From Solirubrum sp044628455 (GTDB lineage: Bacteria; Bacteroidota; Bacteroidia; Cytophagales; Hymenobacteraceae), in NCBI RefSeq assembly GCF_044628455.1, contig NZ_JBIYZW010000001.1, positions 558,001 to 622,000 on the forward strand: a DNA stretch of 64,000 nucleotides. Direction: 5' to 3'. Position 1 is the stretch's first letter; the number at the start of each line of letters is the position of its first letter. The position numbers and the translations under genes were made by a program. Under the pieces are notes generated by a model. The model was given only the letters and a program-made list of their open reading frames with translations. It made no database searches and was not told the origin of the DNA. Positions 8,216-16,230 of this stretch are shown here, piece by piece.

Positions 8216-9070
8216 TTACTTGCGGGACGCGGGTTTGAACAGCAGCCGGAAGGCCCGCAGGGCCGCGGGATGGTAAATGGTGGCGTGGGTTTCGGTCGGC
8301 AGGGGCTCGTACTGCCACTTCAAGCCCAGGCGCGACGCAGCCGCCTTTAGCTCCTCGGCGAAGCGGCGCGTGTCGGCTACAATGCCGGGCTCGTTGCTGG
8401 TGGCCAGAAACAGGGTTTTGGTGCCGAGCTTACCGGCCTGGGCCTGCAGCAGCTTCGGTGCCTGGTTGACCAGGTACTGGCCATTCCACCACAGACTGGG
8501 GTCGAAGGCCAGGTAGGTGTCGAACAGGTCGGGCTCGAGCAGCAGGGTTTCGACCACGAACAGCCCGGCCAACGACTCGCCGACCACGGCGGTTTCGGGC
8601 GTGGTGCGGTAGCGACGCTGGATTTCGGGCATCAGCTCGGTGCGGATAAAGCGGCGGAAGGCGGCCGAGCCGCCCACCCGGGGCGCAATCTTTCGGTCGT
8701 CGGCTACGGTGGTGGGGCCGGTCATATCGCGGCGGCGCTCGGTGTTTTCGATACCCACCAGCAGGAAGGGACGCATGGTGGCGTTGCCCACCGATACCTG
8801 TACCAGGCCGGCCACGTGCAGAAAATCTTCGCCCAGGCCGCCGTCGGGCATGTAGAGTACCGGCAGCCGCAGGTTCGGGGATTCAGCGTAGCCCGCGGGC
8901 ACGTACACGTTGATGCGCCGCGTTTCGCCCAGCACCTTGGACGCAATGGTAAACGTCTGGCCGATGGTCAGGGGCTCCGCTTTGCTTTGGGCGGTAGCCT
9001 GGGGCAAGTAAGCCGCTACGAAAAACAGGAGCAGAAGTGTTTGAGCAAGCCAACGACAGCAGGAAAGCAT
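8216..9070 (-). CDS. Secreted alpha/beta-hydrolase, Fes/IroE-like esterase family
   Basis: This 284-residue protein has a signal peptide ending near ATAQS. The alpha/beta-hydrolase core resembles the putative esterase family that includes the siderophore esterases Fes and IroE: strand RLPVLYMPDGG, the nucleophile elbow VVGESLAGLF (Ser in GESLAG, not the more usual GHSxxG), and a C-terminal catalytic His in ETHATIYHPA. It probably hydrolyses an ester in the periplasm or outside the cell; no siderophore genes are nearby, so the substrate is open. The start is ATG 9070. It is monocistronic, ending at the shared terminator. Confidence 0.85.
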   Translation of the reverse strand: MLSCCRWLAQTLLLLFFVAAYLPQATAQSKAEPLTIGQTFTIASKVLGETRRINVYVPAGYAESPNLRLPVLYMPDGGLGEDFLHVAGLVQVSVGNATMRPFLLVGIENTERRRDMTGPTTVADDRKIAPRVGGSAAFRRFIRTELMPEIQRRYRTTPETAVVGESLAGLFVVETLLLEPDLFDTYLAFDPSLWWNGQYLVNQAPKLLQAQAGKLGTKTLFLATSNEPGIVADTRRFAEELKAAASRLGLKWQYEPLPTETHATIYHPAALRAFRLLFKPASRK

Positions 9071-9130
9071 ACGATACTATGGAAGTGGCAAGTGTGGCAG
9101 CGGGTAGCTGAACAGCTCCCTTTCGGAAAG

Positions 9131-9159
9131 AACAAAGCCCGGTAAACCCGGGCTTTGTT
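9131..9159 (-). terminator. Terminator of the 9169-9663 gene
   Basis: A perfect 12-bp stem (AACAAAGCCCGG at 9131-9142 with its complement at 9148-9159) lies 10 bases beyond the stop of the minus-strand gene. The following bases on that strand are CTTTCC, so the U-run is weak. Confidence 0.7.
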
Positions 9160-9168
9160 GCTTAGTTC

Positions 9169-9663
9169 TTAAAGAAGCGTTTTCCAAACCTCAAGGCAGC
9201 TACCAGAACTATCGTCAGTAGGTTCATCGCCAGTTGAAGGCCCGGTGAGCAACTCGTTCCAGGGAATTCCATCGTGGTAACCGGAGCCTAGGAAAGATGA
9301 TAAGATGTCGTCGAGGTCGGGGGTAAGTCGAACCTGACATCTGAATGGTAAGGCAGCTGCGGCGGCTGAGACAATACTGAACCGCAATTGGGCGGCCTGC
9401 TTGTCGTGCCAGCAATAAAACTGCATGGGGTAGACAAGGCCGCTCTGCGTACGCAGCTGCTCATGCTTTGCCGCCACAATACCCAGTATCATCTGCCTCA
9501 AATCCTGGATGGTCAGCTGTTGGGCCTGCTGAGTTGTAAAAGCTATGGAATGCTGGTTGCTCACAGCCTCCTTATTCAAATCAGCCAGACCAGAACCTAT
9601 AAAGAGAGGAGTGGCCGAAAAATTCCTTTCTATTTCGGCCACAAACGCCAGCGCATAACTCAT
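9169..9663 (-). CDS. Hypothetical protein, 164 residues
   Basis: I do not recognise this protein. It is soluble, with an N-terminal helical region (YALAFVAEIERNF), a helix at IQDLRQMILGIVAAKHEQLR and a strand pair around PMQFYCWHDKQAAQLRFSIV. The C-terminus is acidic and ends in CLEVWKTLL. Codon use is less GC-rich than in the flanking M2 peptidase, so it may be a late arrival. It starts at ATG 9663, 16 bases past the peptidase stop on the same strand, and has its own terminator, so it is probably the last gene of that transcript. Confidence 0.65.
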   Translation of the reverse strand: MSYALAFVAEIERNFSATPLFIGSGLADLNKEAVSNQHSIAFTTQQAQQLTIQDLRQMILGIVAAKHEQLRTQSGLVYPMQFYCWHDKQAAQLRFSIVSAAAAALPFRCQVRLTPDLDDILSSFLGSGYHDGIPWNELLTGPSTGDEPTDDSSGSCLEVWKTLL

Positions 9664-9679
9664 AGTAGGGTGCCCGGGG

Positions 9680-11530
9680 CTACATGGTGTACTTGCGGCC
9701 TTTGTTCTGCTGCTTGAGGTAGGCCATCAGCGGCTGGAAGTAGTCGACCATGGCGCGGGCCGAGAGGTCTTCCCCGGTTTTCTCGCGCAACAACTGGCGC
9801 CAGTCGGCCGAGGCGCCGGGGTACATGATGTCGCGCAGGAACTTGCCCACTTCTTGGTTGCCGTAGTAGTTGGTGGCGTGCGGGTCCTGCTTGAGGATGT
9901 TCTTGGCGATGTGGTCGTGGAGCTGGAACAAAATGACGTACGACAGGGCGTAGTCGTAGTACTGGGCCGGGTCGTCGTTGATGTGGGTTTTGGTGGCCGC
10001 GTCGAGGTAGTTTTCGCCGCGCGTCGTGGGCGGCACGATGCCCTGGTACTGCTTGGCCAGCGCCCACCAGCGGGCGTTCAACTGGTCGGGCGAGAGGTTG
10101 TCGGCGTAGAAGCTGTTTTCCCACTCGCTCATCACGCCCGAGGCAAAGGGAATGAAGGTCACGTAGTTCAGGGCTTCCTTCAGCAGGGTCTGCGTCTCGT
10201 CGGTTTTGGTGTTGGCCGGCGTCAGGCCCAGGCCCACCAAAAAGGGCTTCTGGGTGGCGGCCAGGCCCATGAGGCTGCCCATGGCCTCGTGGTAGGCGCG
10301 GTTGGCGCCCCCGCGCAGCAGCACCGGCACGTCGGGGTTGGTGTAGGTGAGGTAGTAGTAGATGTGGCCCAACTCGTGGTGGGTGGTTTCGTACCACTCG
10401 GTGTTGCCCTCCACGCTCATCAGGCTGCGCACGTCCTGGTCGAGGTTCATGTGCCAGGCCGAGGCGTGGTTGTTTTTCTTATAGGTCGCGTCCTTGGGCA
10501 GCGGGTACAAACTCGACTTTTCCCAGAACACCGCCGGCAGGGCCGGGAACCCGAGGCTCTGGTAGAAGCGCTCGGCCTGCTGCACCTGCCACTCGGCGCC
10601 CTTCTTGGCCAGGGTGGCGTCCAGGTTCAGGCCCTTCACGTCGACCATGGCGCTCCAGTCCTGGCCCCAGCGGTTGGGCAGCCAGTGGGCGGGCAGGTAG
10701 TCGGGCACCTGCTTCTGGCCGTACTTTTTGGCCAGCTCGTAGCGGGCGTAGGTGTGCAGCTCGCGGTAGAGCGGGCGCAGCTCCTCGTTGAGCTTGTGTA
10801 CCAGCTGCATCATTTCCTCCCGGCTCATGCCGTAGTCGGAGGCCTGGTAGGTGAAGTAGTCGGGGTAGCCCAGGGCCTGCACCGTCTGGTTGCGCAGGCC
10901 GCGCAGATTTAGCAGGCCGTCCTTGAGGGTGGGGCCGATGGCCTTGCTGGCTTCCCACACCTGCTGGCGCTTGGCCAGGCTTTTCTCCTTGCGCAGCAGC
11001 TCGTCCAGGTCGTTGGTGGTTACGGCCTTGCCGCCGTACTTATAGGTGTAGCCGTAGAGCTTTTCGGTTTGCTGGGTTTCGGCCTTGATGCGGCGCTTCA
11101 CCACTTCGGCCACGGTTTGGGGCGAGCCGGCGGCGTTGTAGAGGGCCGTTTGCAGCTGCTTTACCTGGATGGGGCTGAGCTGGTCTTTGTGCTCGAGCAG
11201 GCGGCGCAGCTGCTCGATGTTCCGGGTGCTGCCGGTGAAGGCGGCCAGCGCCTCGTTGGCGCGGGCCGTGGCCACCGCGTTGGTCGAGTCGCCGGGCACG
11301 ATGCGCGTGTTGGAGCGCCATTCCGCCTCGGCCGACTGCGTGTAAAGCCGTTGGTACTCGGCCGAGTAGGTTTTCAGGAAGGCGTCGGCCTCGGCCGCGT
11401 AGTCGACGGGGGCGGGCTGGGCGGCCGGGGATGGCATAGCTGGGGCGCTGGCGGCCGCGGGGGCCGTGGCTTTCTGGGCGCAGCCCGTGAGCAGCGCCGC
11501 CGTGAGCAGGGGCAGCAGGTGTTTGTTCAT
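9680..11530 (-). CDS. Peptidyl-dipeptidase, family M2 (ACE-like), lipoprotein
   Basis: This 616-residue zinc metallopeptidase is of the angiotensin-converting-enzyme family and should remove C-terminal dipeptides in the periplasm. The zinc site is HHELGH (about residues 385-390) with the third ligand in YHEAMGSLMG about 25 residues on. The N-terminus MNKHLLPLLTAALLTGCAQ is a lipoprotein signal (lipobox LTGC), followed by an Ala/Pro linker. Length and domain order match bacterial M2 enzymes. The frame extends to 11626, but the ATG at 11530 gives the lipoprotein signal. The 381-base upstream region carries nested inverted repeats. Confidence 0.93.
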   Translation of the reverse strand: MNKHLLPLLTAALLTGCAQKATAPAAASAPAMPSPAAQPAPVDYAAEADAFLKTYSAEYQRLYTQSAEAEWRSNTRIVPGDSTNAVATARANEALAAFTGSTRNIEQLRRLLEHKDQLSPIQVKQLQTALYNAAGSPQTVAEVVKRRIKAETQQTEKLYGYTYKYGGKAVTTNDLDELLRKEKSLAKRQQVWEASKAIGPTLKDGLLNLRGLRNQTVQALGYPDYFTYQASDYGMSREEMMQLVHKLNEELRPLYRELHTYARYELAKKYGQKQVPDYLPAHWLPNRWGQDWSAMVDVKGLNLDATLAKKGAEWQVQQAERFYQSLGFPALPAVFWEKSSLYPLPKDATYKKNNHASAWHMNLDQDVRSLMSVEGNTEWYETTHHELGHIYYYLTYTNPDVPVLLRGGANRAYHEAMGSLMGLAATQKPFLVGLGLTPANTKTDETQTLLKEALNYVTFIPFASGVMSEWENSFYADNLSPDQLNARWWALAKQYQGIVPPTTRGENYLDAATKTHINDDPAQYYDYALSYVILFQLHDHIAKNILKQDPHATNYYGNQEVGKFLRDIMYPGASADWRQLLREKTGEDLSARAMVDYFQPLMAYLKQQNKGRKYTM

Positions 11531-11650
11531 GGCAGGGACGGGGAATAAGGCGGGAAACCAAATGTAGCACCTGGCTGCAAACCCTGGCCGGAAGTTGGGG
11601 CGGGGTAGCTGGCAAGGCGGCAACAAGTTGTGGGAGTGAGCGGAAGCGGA

Positions 11651-11746
11651 AATCTTGTGCTGTTTGTCAGGAAAATCTCAGAATACCGCACAAGATTCAG
11701 CGCAGGATCTGTGCGGTATTCTGAAAAACTCGGAAAAACCGCACAA
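11651..11746 (-). promoter_or_regulatory. Two mutually exclusive hairpins upstream of the M2 peptidase
   Basis: AATCTTGTGC (11651-11660) pairs perfectly with GCACAAGATT (11688-11697). TCAGAATACCGCACA (11678-11692) pairs perfectly with TGTGCGGTATTCTGA (11710-11724). The two share bases 11688-11692 and so cannot form together. A third ACCGCACAA copy (11738-11746) could also pair with the right arm. This geometry suits an attenuator or a palindromic binding site; no U-run follows. Confidence 0.45.
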
Positions 11747-11781
11747 CATGAGCTGCCCGAGGTGCAGTGGGCGAACTGCTA

Positions 11782-11888
11782 GGCTTCGCTGACCTTCGGT
11801 TCGTCAGACTCGCCCGGTTGTGCCGCGAGAGGAAAGATTGGCTACGCCTTCCTGCGGTTGCTTCGTCGTAACTCCTCGCAATGACAGG
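11782..11888. repeat. Truncated copy of the CTGTCATTGCGAG palindromic element
   Basis: The right end CTCGCAATGACAG (11875-11887) and the internal segment CTTCGGTTCGTCAG match the element at 29065-29217 in the same order and orientation. The left terminal repeat is missing. Confidence 0.6.
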
Positions 11889-11911
11889 CTCTCAGTACAA
11901 CTGCTCCGTTG

Positions 11912-12856
11912 CTAGGCAGCGGCTTCGGCTTCCTGCTGGGTGCGCTGGCAGCAGTTCTTGAACTTCTCGCCCGAGCCGCAGGGGCAGGCATCGTTGCGGC
12001 CCAGGCGCTTGGGCGCTTTCCGGAGCAAGTTGCGCGGGTCGAAGCGGGCGAAGCGCAGGCCGGGGTCCTGGCGGAAGGTGCGGGTGAGCAGCTGGTAGAG
12101 CGCGGGGTGGTGGGCTTCGAGCTGCTCGGGCTTTTCGAAAAAGTACTCCAGCACCACGGCAAAAAACTCGGCCGCCGAGGTCCCCCCGTAGTCGCCGATG
12201 CTGGACTTGCCCGCCCGGATCTGCTCGATTTCCTCGTGCATGAGCTGCCGCCACTGGCCCACCAGCGCGGGCGGCAGCAAGAGCAGCGGCACCCCGTCGA
12301 TTTCGCCGTCGGCCTCGTCCAGGAGGTGGGCAAACTCGTGCAGGCCCACGTTCTGCTTGTCCTGGGCGTTGCGGAAGCCCTGCTCGAGCGCCGCCTTCGA
12401 GAGGCGCATGTAGTGGTCGGTCTGGAAGTTCTGCACCGAGCCCAGCAGGGTACCTTCCAGCGGCTTCACCTCCTGATCCTGGTCGCGGGCCAGCTTCCAG
12501 GCTTCGGGGAACACCAGCACCTCGCCCAGGTTGTCGTACTCCCAGCCGCCGCGGATGCCGAAAATGGGAATGATGGCCGAGCAGGCCACCAGCAGGCGGG
12601 TGGTGTCGTCGATGCTGGTTTTGATGCCGGTGATGCGCGTGCGGGCCAGAAACAGCTGCACCTGCTTTTCGAAGCGCAGCTTTTCGGTGTCGGTGAGGGC
12701 CGAGTAGAACGCCACCCGCTCGGCGAGAATCGCGCGCCAGGCGTCGGGGAAGGGCTGCTTCAGAATGGCCTTGCGCTGGCGCGAGCCGCCGGTCACGTAG
12801 CGGTAAATCAGAAAAAAAATGCCGGCCAGCACGGCCAGGCCCATCACATACTCCAT
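11912..12856 (-). CDS. mtfA: MtfA-family zinc peptidase with C-terminal SEC-C motif
   Basis: This 314-residue protein has one N-terminal transmembrane helix (YVMGLAVLAGIFFLIYRYV) and an MtfA peptidase domain with the zinc motif HEFAH (in GLHEFAHLLDEADG) and ALVGQWRQLM. In enterobacteria MtfA binds the glucose-PTS repressor Mlc; here the substrate is unknown. The extra C-terminus GRNDACPCGSGEKFKNCC is a complete SEC-C zinc-binding motif, like the SecA tail that binds SecB and ribosomes. This combination with a membrane anchor is unusual. It starts at ATG 12856, divergent from the next gene by 100 bases. Confidence 0.88.
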   Translation of the reverse strand: MEYVMGLAVLAGIFFLIYRYVTGGSRQRKAILKQPFPDAWRAILAERVAFYSALTDTEKLRFEKQVQLFLARTRITGIKTSIDDTTRLLVACSAIIPIFGIRGGWEYDNLGEVLVFPEAWKLARDQDQEVKPLEGTLLGSVQNFQTDHYMRLSKAALEQGFRNAQDKQNVGLHEFAHLLDEADGEIDGVPLLLLPPALVGQWRQLMHEEIEQIRAGKSSIGDYGGTSAAEFFAVVLEYFFEKPEQLEAHHPALYQLLTRTFRQDPGLRFARFDPRNLLRKAPKRLGRNDACPCGSGEKFKNCCQRTQQEAEAAA

Positions 12857-12956
12857 AGTGGGCGCAAGAACGGCAGCCGGCGCGGATAGTTGCGGCGGCC
12901 GGGCCCTTGGGTGGCTTGTTTATCTTCGCCGCCGCGCCCGTTGCCAACTGCCGCCC

Positions 12957-13592
12957 ATGTCCACCCGAATTTCTCTTGGTTTTGCCGGCACCCTGGCCCT
13001 GGGCTACGGCTGCGTGCACCTGCTGCTGAGCAGCCACTTCTCGCACTCGGTGCTCGACCGCCTGCGCGCCCTGGAGCCGGCTTCGGCCGCCGCGGTGCGC
13101 GGGCTGCGGGCCGGGGAGCCGGTGCTGGTGGAAGGCACCCTGAGCGAGGCCAACCCCCGCAGCTTCGGTTCCTTTGTGGCCTACCGCCGCACCAGCAGCA
13201 AGCCCGCGGAAAAAGAGGACCCGACGCAGCTGCTGCTGAACCTGGAGCTGGTCACCCCGCCGCTGCAGCTCAACGTGGCGGGCGGCATGGTGCAGCTCGA
13301 AGCCGACTACGACCTGCTCGAAACGCCCCACGGCAAGCTCACCAAGCTCTACGCCTATTCCGGTTTCCACCGCGGCGACCGGGTATTTGCCGTGGGCAAG
13401 GCCAGCGGCCGGGGCAGCATACTCACCGAAACCCTCGTGGGCGGCCCTCGCGACAAGTACCTGTTCGTGCAAACCGGCAAAACCTGGGTGAGCTACGCCG
13501 TCGACGCATTCGCCATCCTGCTCGGGGGCGGCCTGCTGGCCCTGTCCCTGCTGGCCGGCCGCGCCAGGCAGCCGGCCCAGCCCCGCCGTTGA
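12957..13592 (+). CDS. Two-helix membrane protein of unknown function, possibly GIDE-like
   Basis: This 211-residue protein has a transmembrane helix at each end (ISLGFAGTLALGYGCVHLLL and VDAFAILLGGGLLALSLLAG) and a beta-rich domain between them (GEPVLVEGTLSEANPRSFGS, then FVAYRR). That topology and the 'pay for an added barrel' opening are reminiscent of GIDE domains of MUL1-like proteins, but no RING is present and the match is weak. The frame is open from 12819, but that start would lie inside the divergent mtfA gene, and the ATG at 12957 gives a clean first helix. Confidence 0.7.
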   Translation: MSTRISLGFAGTLALGYGCVHLLLSSHFSHSVLDRLRALEPASAAAVRGLRAGEPVLVEGTLSEANPRSFGSFVAYRRTSSKPAEKEDPTQLLLNLELVTPPLQLNVAGGMVQLEADYDLLETPHGKLTKLYAYSGFHRGDRVFAVGKASGRGSILTETLVGGPRDKYLFVQTGKTWVSYAVDAFAILLGGGLLALSLLAGRARQPAQPRR

Positions 13593-13657
13593 CCAGAACT
13601 GCCGGGGCTTAGCCAAACCGAGTCAGCCGGCTTGGCCAGTGGCAGTCCCACCCCGAT

Positions 13658-14014
13658 TCACCAATCCCCCAGGTGGGGCCGCAGCCGCGCGCGCAGCAGC
13701 TCCATGAGCGCCGGATCCTGAAACTGGTACTGGTCGGGAATGCGCAGGCACACTATGGGCTTGCCGGCCAGGGCCGCGCCGAATTTCTGGCGCAGGATAT
13801 CGGCGTGGCGCCGCTCCATCACAAACACCGCGTCGGCCCAGCCCAGGTGCCCGGCCGTCACGCGCACCCGGGCGCCCGGCTCGGTGCCGGCCGAGCGGAC
13901 CTGGTAGTGCGGGTGCTCGTCGAACAGGCGCTCGGCCGTGAGGCTGCGCCAGCGGTTCTGGCTGCAGATGAACAGCAGCTGGCGGGCGGAGTCGGGGAGA
14001 GGCTTCAGCGGCAA
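13658..14014 (-). CDS. Small protein-tyrosine-phosphatase-like protein
   Basis: This 118-residue protein resembles the predicted tyrosine phosphatase family (COG4551) related to low-molecular-weight PTPases. The P-loop CSQNRWRS fits C-x5-R and sits right after an LLFI strand at residues 13-24. The later IPDQYQFQDP supplies the likely acid Asp. It should dephosphorylate phosphotyrosine or another phosphoester in the cytoplasm. The start is a TTG at 14014; an in-frame TAA three codons upstream rules out a longer form. It lies 6 bases beyond the DUF2625 start region on the same strand. Confidence 0.8.
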   Translation of the reverse strand: MPLKPLPDSARQLLFICSQNRWRSLTAERLFDEHPHYQVRSAGTEPGARVRVTAGHLGWADAVFVMERRHADILRQKFGAALAGKPIVCLRIPDQYQFQDPALMELLRARLRPHLGDW

Positions 14015-14020
14015 AAGAGC

Positions 14021-14779
14021 TTAGCGGCTAGGTTTATTCAGCTGGCGAACCGCATCCTGCTCCAGCGTCCAAAGCTCCGACACGGGCACCGGCTTGCGAA
14101 TAAGTTGTTGCAGGCTTGGGTACTCGGCCCACAGAAATGGATAGAAAGCCATAGCTTGGTTGCCGTCGAGCTGGGCTATTTCACGTTGCCACCCGGTCCA
14201 ACGCAGGCCATCATAAAATTTATTCAGGTCGCCGGTAAAACAGAAATTGATAAAATCCGAGTATGTCAAATGGAGTGGCTCCCACGCCAGCCGTTCGGGC
14301 GCGAAGTAGTAGACCTTGCCCATATCCGCACCCAGTGCCCCGCCGTTGAGGGCGAAAAAACCACCAACCGCGTCATCGGCAATCAATAGAAATGGGGCAC
14401 GGTCGCCGATCTGTGCCATGGATTTGCCCAGGTTCCAGCCTGGCAGACTGCGGGCAAGGCGCGGGTGCCCCGAGCCTAGAATGCGAATCCAGCCGCTGTC
14501 AATGAGCAGTCCACCCGTTTCGTACACAATGGCACCCATGGGTGAGCGGGTGGTAACCTGCGTTTGATACAGGGCCTGCTCGGCTTGCGTGCGGTCAGCA
14601 ACGGGTAAAACTTCCACGGAATTCTTGGCCGTGCTCAGCCAGGCTTGAACCAGGGGCCAGCTGCTATCGGTGCGGTTAATGAGTTCCGCAACGGGGCTTA
14701 GTGGAGCCGTTTGAGCTGTTGCCATCAGCGAACCACTAACCCACCATATAAATGCTCCTACCAGAATCCTGCAACGCAT
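14021..14779 (-). CDS. DUF2625 family secreted protein
   Basis: This 252-residue protein has a signal peptide (ending near ATAQT) and the DUF2625 body: MGAIVYETGGLLIDSGWIRI, LGSGHPRLARSLPGWNLGKS, FALNGGALG and a YYFAPERLAWEPL strand. The family is uncharacterised; many members lack a signal peptide. It runs in the same direction as the phosphatase gene, whose start lies 6 bases past this stop. Base composition is lower in GC than that of its neighbours. The start is ATG 14779, 9 bases past the helicase stop. Confidence 0.82.
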   Translation of the reverse strand: MRCRILVGAFIWWVSGSLMATAQTAPLSPVAELINRTDSSWPLVQAWLSTAKNSVEVLPVADRTQAEQALYQTQVTTRSPMGAIVYETGGLLIDSGWIRILGSGHPRLARSLPGWNLGKSMAQIGDRAPFLLIADDAVGGFFALNGGALGADMGKVYYFAPERLAWEPLHLTYSDFINFCFTGDLNKFYDGLRWTGWQREIAQLDGNQAMAFYPFLWAEYPSLQQLIRKPVPVSELWTLEQDAVRQLNKPSR

Positions 14780-14788
14780 GGGTATTGC

Positions 14789-16204
14789 TTAGCGGACTTC
14801 GCTCACGCGGATTTTCTTGCTCTTGACGCGGGCTCCGGTCAGGCGCTGCAGCACCTCGGGGCCCAGCTCGCGCGGCACCGTGATGTAGCTGTAGTGGTCG
14901 AACACCTCGATGCGGCCCACGTCTTCGCGGGCCAGGCCGGCCACGTTCACGCAGGCGCCCACCAGGTCGTGCGCGCTAACCTTGTCTTTGCGCCCGGCTG
15001 AGATGTGTAGGGTAACCGACGTGGGCTTGGCCGCCTTGGTAGCGGGGGGCAGGGTCCCGGCCTGCATGGGCGCCCACTGCACGGGCTTGGCCAGCGGAAA
15101 CCGCTGCACGTGGGCCTGTTCGGCGGCCGTAGCCAGCAGGTGGGCCGTGCCGGTGGCCCCGGCGCGGGCCGTGCGCCCGGCCCGGTGCTGGAAAGTGTCC
15201 ACCTTGTCGGGCGCCTCAAACTGAATAACTGTGTCGAGGGCGTTGACGTCGATGCCGCGGGCGGCCACGTCGGTGGCTACCAGGGCCAGGGCCGAGCCGT
15301 TGCGGAGCTTCAGCAGAGCCTTGTCGCGCTCGGGCTGGGGCATTTTGCCGTGCAGCACCTCGGCGGCCACGCCGCGGCTCACCAGGAAGCGGGCCAGTTC
15401 CTCGCAGCGCTGCCGGGTGTTGCAGAACACCAGGGCACGGCCGGTTTCGGGGCGCTGCAGCAGGTGGTAAAGAGCCGCCGGCTTCTGTTCCGCCGTGCCC
15501 AGGTGGCCCAGCAGGGTCAGGGTTTCGGGCAGGGTTTCGCGCTCCACGTCGGCTTCTACCTGACGCGGGCGGGTAAGGTTCTTGCGCACCAGGTTCATGA
15601 CCTTGTCGGGCATGGTGGCCGAGAACAGCAGGGTCTGGCGGCGGCGCGGCAGGCGCATCACGATGTTGGCCAGCACTTCCTGGAAGCCCAGCTCCAGCAG
15701 CTTGTCGGCCTCGTCGATGACGAGTACCCGGAGCTGATTGGGCACGATGGTGCGCCGGTCGAGGTGGTCGAACAACCGGCCGGGGGTGGCAATGACGATT
15801 TGCGGAGCCTGCTTGAGCGACTTGGCTTCCTCGGCGAAGCTGTGGCCGCCGTAGAACGCGGCCACGCGCAGGTTGGGCAGGTACTTGCCCAGGCGCTTGA
15901 GCTCGGCGCGGCCCTGCAGCACCAGCTCGCGGGCGGGCACCAGCACCAGCATCTGCACCGCGTCGAGCTGCAGATCGACCTGCTGGAGCAGGGGCAGGCC
16001 GTAGGCGGCGGTTTTGCCCGAGCCGGTGGGGGCCTGCCCGGCAATGTCCTGCCCGGCCAGCACCAGCGGCACTACCTGGGCCTGAATGGCGGTGGGCTGG
16101 GTGTATTCCAGCTCGGCCAGCGCGCGTTGCAGCGGTTCGGCCAGGCCGAGAGCGGCAAAGTCAAGCGGGGTAGCGGGGGCAGTGGGGGTGGGTTCGGCAG
16201 ACAT
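14789..16204 (-). CDS. dbpA: DEAD-box RNA helicase, DbpA type
   Basis: This 471-residue ATP-dependent RNA helicase has the Q motif (YTQPTAIQ), Walker A APTGSGKT, DEAD (VLVIDEADKL), SAT (LLFSATMPDK) and HRAGRTARAG. The C-terminal DbpA RNA-binding fold (residues about 395-471, starting ISAGRKDKVSAHDLVGA) usually targets helicases to 23S rRNA during 50S assembly. The first ATG in frame is at 16228, but the ATG at 16204 lies just 5 bases from a TATCCTTG -7-like box and is preferred. A second DEAD helicase in this window (50722) has the same C-terminal fold plus a Gly-rich tail. Confidence 0.92.
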   Translation of the reverse strand: MSAEPTPTAPATPLDFAALGLAEPLQRALAELEYTQPTAIQAQVVPLVLAGQDIAGQAPTGSGKTAAYGLPLLQQVDLQLDAVQMLVLVPARELVLQGRAELKRLGKYLPNLRVAAFYGGHSFAEEAKSLKQAPQIVIATPGRLFDHLDRRTIVPNQLRVLVIDEADKLLELGFQEVLANIVMRLPRRRQTLLFSATMPDKVMNLVRKNLTRPRQVEADVERETLPETLTLLGHLGTAEQKPAALYHLLQRPETGRALVFCNTRQRCEELARFLVSRGVAAEVLHGKMPQPERDKALLKLRNGSALALVATDVAARGIDVNALDTVIQFEAPDKVDTFQHRAGRTARAGATGTAHLLATAAEQAHVQRFPLAKPVQWAPMQAGTLPPATKAAKPTSVTLHISAGRKDKVSAHDLVGACVNVAGLAREDVGRIEVFDHYSYITVPRELGPEVLQRLTGARVKSKKIRVSEVR

Positions 16205-16209
16205 GCGGG

Positions 16210-16217
16210 CAAGGATA
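16210..16217 (-). promoter_or_regulatory. TATCCTTG -7-like box for the DbpA-type helicase
   Basis: TATCCTTG matches TAnnTTTG at 7 of 8 positions including the free ones. It ends 5 bases before the ATG, so a transcript from it would be leaderless. No TTG lies at -33. Confidence 0.4.
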
Positions 16218-16230
16218 GGAAACCACAAAG

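Larger units (their letters stand above)
11531..11911. other. Gene-free stretch with nested hairpins and a truncated palindromic element
   Basis: No coding frame is credible here. The stretch holds two overlapping, mutually exclusive inverted repeats (11651-11746) and, nearer to the mtfA stop, a partial copy of the element found complete at 29065-29217. Both flanking genes are on the minus strand, so this is the leader side of the M2 peptidase and the tail side of mtfA. Confidence 0.6.
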
